NCBI RefSeq assembly: GCF_002915175.1 | Contig: NZ_NXEJ01000006.1 | Span: forward strand, 132,626 to 196,625 | Source of the DNA: Agrobacterium rosae | GTDB taxonomy: Bacteria; Pseudomonadota; Alphaproteobacteria; Rhizobiales; Rhizobiaceae | Reading direction: 5' to 3' | DNA length: 64,000 bases | Shown here: positions 62,391-64,000 of the stretch, piece by piece | Layout of the letters: every line of letters begins with the position of its first letter | How positions within the stretch are numbered: the first letter of the stretch is position 1 | Position numbers and translations under genes: made by a program | Notes under the pieces: generated by a model | What the model saw: the letters and a program-made list of their open reading frames with translations, nothing else | The model's database searches: none | Told to the model about the DNA's origin: nothing

Positions 62391-64000
62391 CTAAACGGCG
62401 TAACCGACGCCCGCCTGTTTCTGGCCCAGTGCGTTGAATACGGTGGATACGATGCCCGCCCGGTCAAGGCCTGCATTGGCATACATGATTTCCGGCTTGG
62501 CCTGCTCGACCCACTGGTCGGGAAGCGTCAAGGTGCGGACTTTCAGGCCCGTGTCGAGCAGACCGGCACTGGCCATAAAATGCAGCACATGCGCACCGAA
62601 GCCACCTGCCGAGCCTTCTTCGATGGTGATAAGCACTTCGTGATGGCTGGCCAGTTGGCGAATAAGATCAAGGTCGAGCGGCTTGGCAAAGCGTGCGTCT
62701 GCAACCGTGGTGGAAAGGCCCGCCGCATCCAGATCTTCGGCCGCAGCCAAGCATTCCGCAAGGCGCGTACCGAAGGAAAGCAGCGCGATTTTTGTGCCTT
62801 CCTTGACGATTCGGCCCTTGCCGATCTCCAGAATTTCGCCGCGCACCGGCATCTCGATGCCGACCCCTTCGCCGCGTGGATAGCGGAAGGAAATCGGACC
62901 TTCATCATAGGCAGCCGCCGTGCGCACCATATGTTTCAGTTCCGCCTCGTCCGAAGCGGCCATCACTACCATGCCGGGCAGGGTGGCGAGGAACGTCGTG
63001 TCGAAAGAGCCGGAGTGAGTAGGGCCATCAGCGCCGACGAAACCGGCGCGGTCTATCGGAAAGCGCACCGGCAGGCTCTGAATGGCCACATCATGCACCA
63101 GCTGGTCATAGCCGCGTTGCAGGAAAGTGGAATAGAGCGCACAGAACGGCTTGTAGCCATCCGCAGCAAGGCCAGCGGCAAAGGTCACCGCATGCTGTTC
63201 GGCAATGCCGACATCGAAGCTGCGTGTGGGGAACAATTCGGCGAGCTTATCCAGACCCGTGCCGTTCGGCATGGCTGCGCTGACGCCAACGATCTTGTCG
63301 TCAAGCGTGGCTTCCTGGATCAGCGCTTCCGCAAAGACGCTCGTGTAGCTCGGTGCATTGGGCTTGGCTTTCGCCTGCGCGCCGGTGATGACATCGAATT
63401 TGTTGACGCCGTGATACTTGTCAGCAGCGGCTTCGGCGGGCGCGTAGCCCTTGCCCTTCTGCGTCACGACATGGATCAGCACTGGGCCCTTCTGGTTGTC
63501 GCGCACATTGCGCAGCACCGGCAACAGATGCTCGAAGGAGTGACCGTCGATAGGGCCGATGTGGTAGAAGCCCAGCTCTTCGAACAACGTGCCACCGGTG
63601 ACATAGCCACGCGCATGGGTCACGGCACGGGTGATGGCGCGGTCGATGGTCTTGCCCAGATAGGCCGTCAACTTCTTGCCGAAATCACGGAAGCCCATAT
63701 AGGTGCGGCCAGACGCCAGACGCGCCAGATAAGCGCTCATGGCACCGGTTGGCGGCGCAATCGACATGTCGTTATCATTGAGAATGACGATGAGCCGGGC
63801 ATCCAGCGCACCGGCATTGTTCAGCGCCTCGAACGCCATGCCAGCGGACATCGAGCCATCACCAATGACGGAAATAACCTTGCGGTTGCTGCCGTCAAGC
63901 TCGGCCGCCACGGCCATGCCGAGACCGGCGGAAATGGAGGTGGAGGAGTGGCCAGCGCCGAAATCGTCATATTCGCTTTCCGCGCGACGGGTGAAGCCGG
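62391..64000 (-). CDS. dxs: 1-deoxy-D-xylulose-5-phosphate synthase (partial, 5' end outside window)
   Basis: The first enzyme of the MEP isoprenoid pathway, joining pyruvate and glyceraldehyde-3-phosphate with thiamine diphosphate. The visible 536 codons run on past the internal ATG at 63917 to the window edge with [19 protein letters not shown], then [15 protein letters not shown], the DxD-type [12 protein letters not shown] motif and RYPRGEG. About the first 100 residues are missing. With ispE at 19836 it supports isoprenoid and ubiquinone synthesis. Confidence 0.96.
   Translation of the reverse strand, partial: GFTRRAESEYDDFGAGHSSTSISAGLGMAVAAELDGSNRKVISVIGDGSMSAGMAFEALNNAGALDARLIVILNDNDMSIAPPTGAMSAYLARLASGRTYMGFRDFGKKLTAYLGKTIDRAITRAVTHARGYVTGGTLFEELGFYHIGPIDGHSFEHLLPVLRNVRDNQKGPVLIHVVTQKGKGYAPAEAAADKYHGVNKFDVITGAQAKAKPNAPSYTSVFAEALIQEATLDDKIVGVSAAMPNGTGLDKLAELFPTRSFDVGIAEQHAVTFAAGLAADGYKPFCALYSTFLQRGYDQLVHDVAIQSLPVRFPIDRAGFVGADGPTHSGSFDTTFLATLPGMVVMAASDEAELKHMVRTAAAYDEGPISFRYPRGEGVGIEMPVRGEILEIGKGRIVKEGTKIALLSFGTRLAECLAAAEDLDAAGLSTTVADARFAKPLDLDLIRQLASHHEVLITIEEGSAGGFGAHVLHFMASAGLLDTGLKVRTLTLPDQWVEQAKPEIMYANAGLDRAGIVSTVFNALGQKQAGVGYAV

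Noticed and set aside
62303..62482. N-terminal extension of the dioxygenase-like frame
   Set aside because: It overlaps the 3' end of dxs on the same strand and would place the signal peptide 60 residues inside the protein.

Overview
The window reads as chromosome of a Rhizobiaceae alphaproteobacterium, most likely Agrobacterium or a close Rhizobium. Support comes from a free-standing F0 ATP synthase operon with two b-type subunits (atpI-B-E-G-F), a decaprenyl-type diphosphate synthase plus UbiA for ubiquinone, BA14K-family secreted proteins, a De Ley-Doudoroff galactonate cluster, RIME-like and CCTCATCCTGAGG-type intergenic repeats, and frequent TTG/GTG starts. No rRNA, tRNA, CRISPR array, transposase, integrase or phage gene was seen. 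Most of the window is ordinary housekeeping DNA; accessory traits are small insertions, repeat islands and regulatory DNA.

Layout. 1-3033: a minus-strand sugar-acid operon (SDR dehydrogenase, dgoK, dgoA cut by the window edge) divergent from an IclR regulator, with two tandem palindromes over the operon promoter. 3208-9789: a LuxR-type solo regulator, an NrtA/NasS-like binding protein without a signal peptide, an Mrp/ApbC ATPase, CorA and Kup transporters. 9969-14092: a SleB-like cell-wall hydrolase followed by the F0 operon. 14626-24988: a chemoreceptor, RNase HII, a radical SAM protein, a small glycosyltransferase-like protein, moaB-ispE, an exported TPR protein, decaprenyl diphosphate synthase, a DUF2007 protein and an N6-adenine methyltransferase. 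24989-26033: an island of palindromic repeats around a lone GIY-YIG nuclease gene.

26034-45242: S49 peptidase with a small membrane protein; lemA-aroA-DUF2207 on the minus strand; glyQ and glyS transcribed divergently, with a compositionally odd in-frame segment inside glyS; a RIME-like element and a DUF523 gene; a Cache chemoreceptor; a small secreted protein; purD; tex; a second RIME-like element; a Cfa-family methyltransferase; ubiA; and a DUF6101-like gene with a structured leader. 45689-64000: a GlcD-type FAD oxidase, Sua5, a hypothetical protein, glycine betaine monooxygenase gbcAB, two BA14K proteins, a ZntB-like transporter, an acyl-CoA dehydrogenase/enoyl-CoA hydratase pair, a small secreted protein, a RumA-type methyltransferase and TlyA, a third chemoreceptor, an exported intradiol dioxygenase-like protein and dxs (cut by the window end).

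Genes that work together: the dgo genes feed galactose-type sugars to pyruvate and glyceraldehyde phosphate; dxs and ispE belong to the MEP isoprenoid route, whose products feed the decaprenyl synthase and UbiA; gbcA/gbcB demethylate glycine betaine; the three chemoreceptors would share one chemotaxis core that is not in the window. The observations most worth a second look are the foreign-looking insert in glyS, the GIY-YIG gene embedded in palindromic repeats, the structured leader that may mask a ribosome-binding site before the DUF6101-like gene, the operator pair in the dgo promoter, and the unusual EPSP synthase lying between lemA and a DUF2207 gene.
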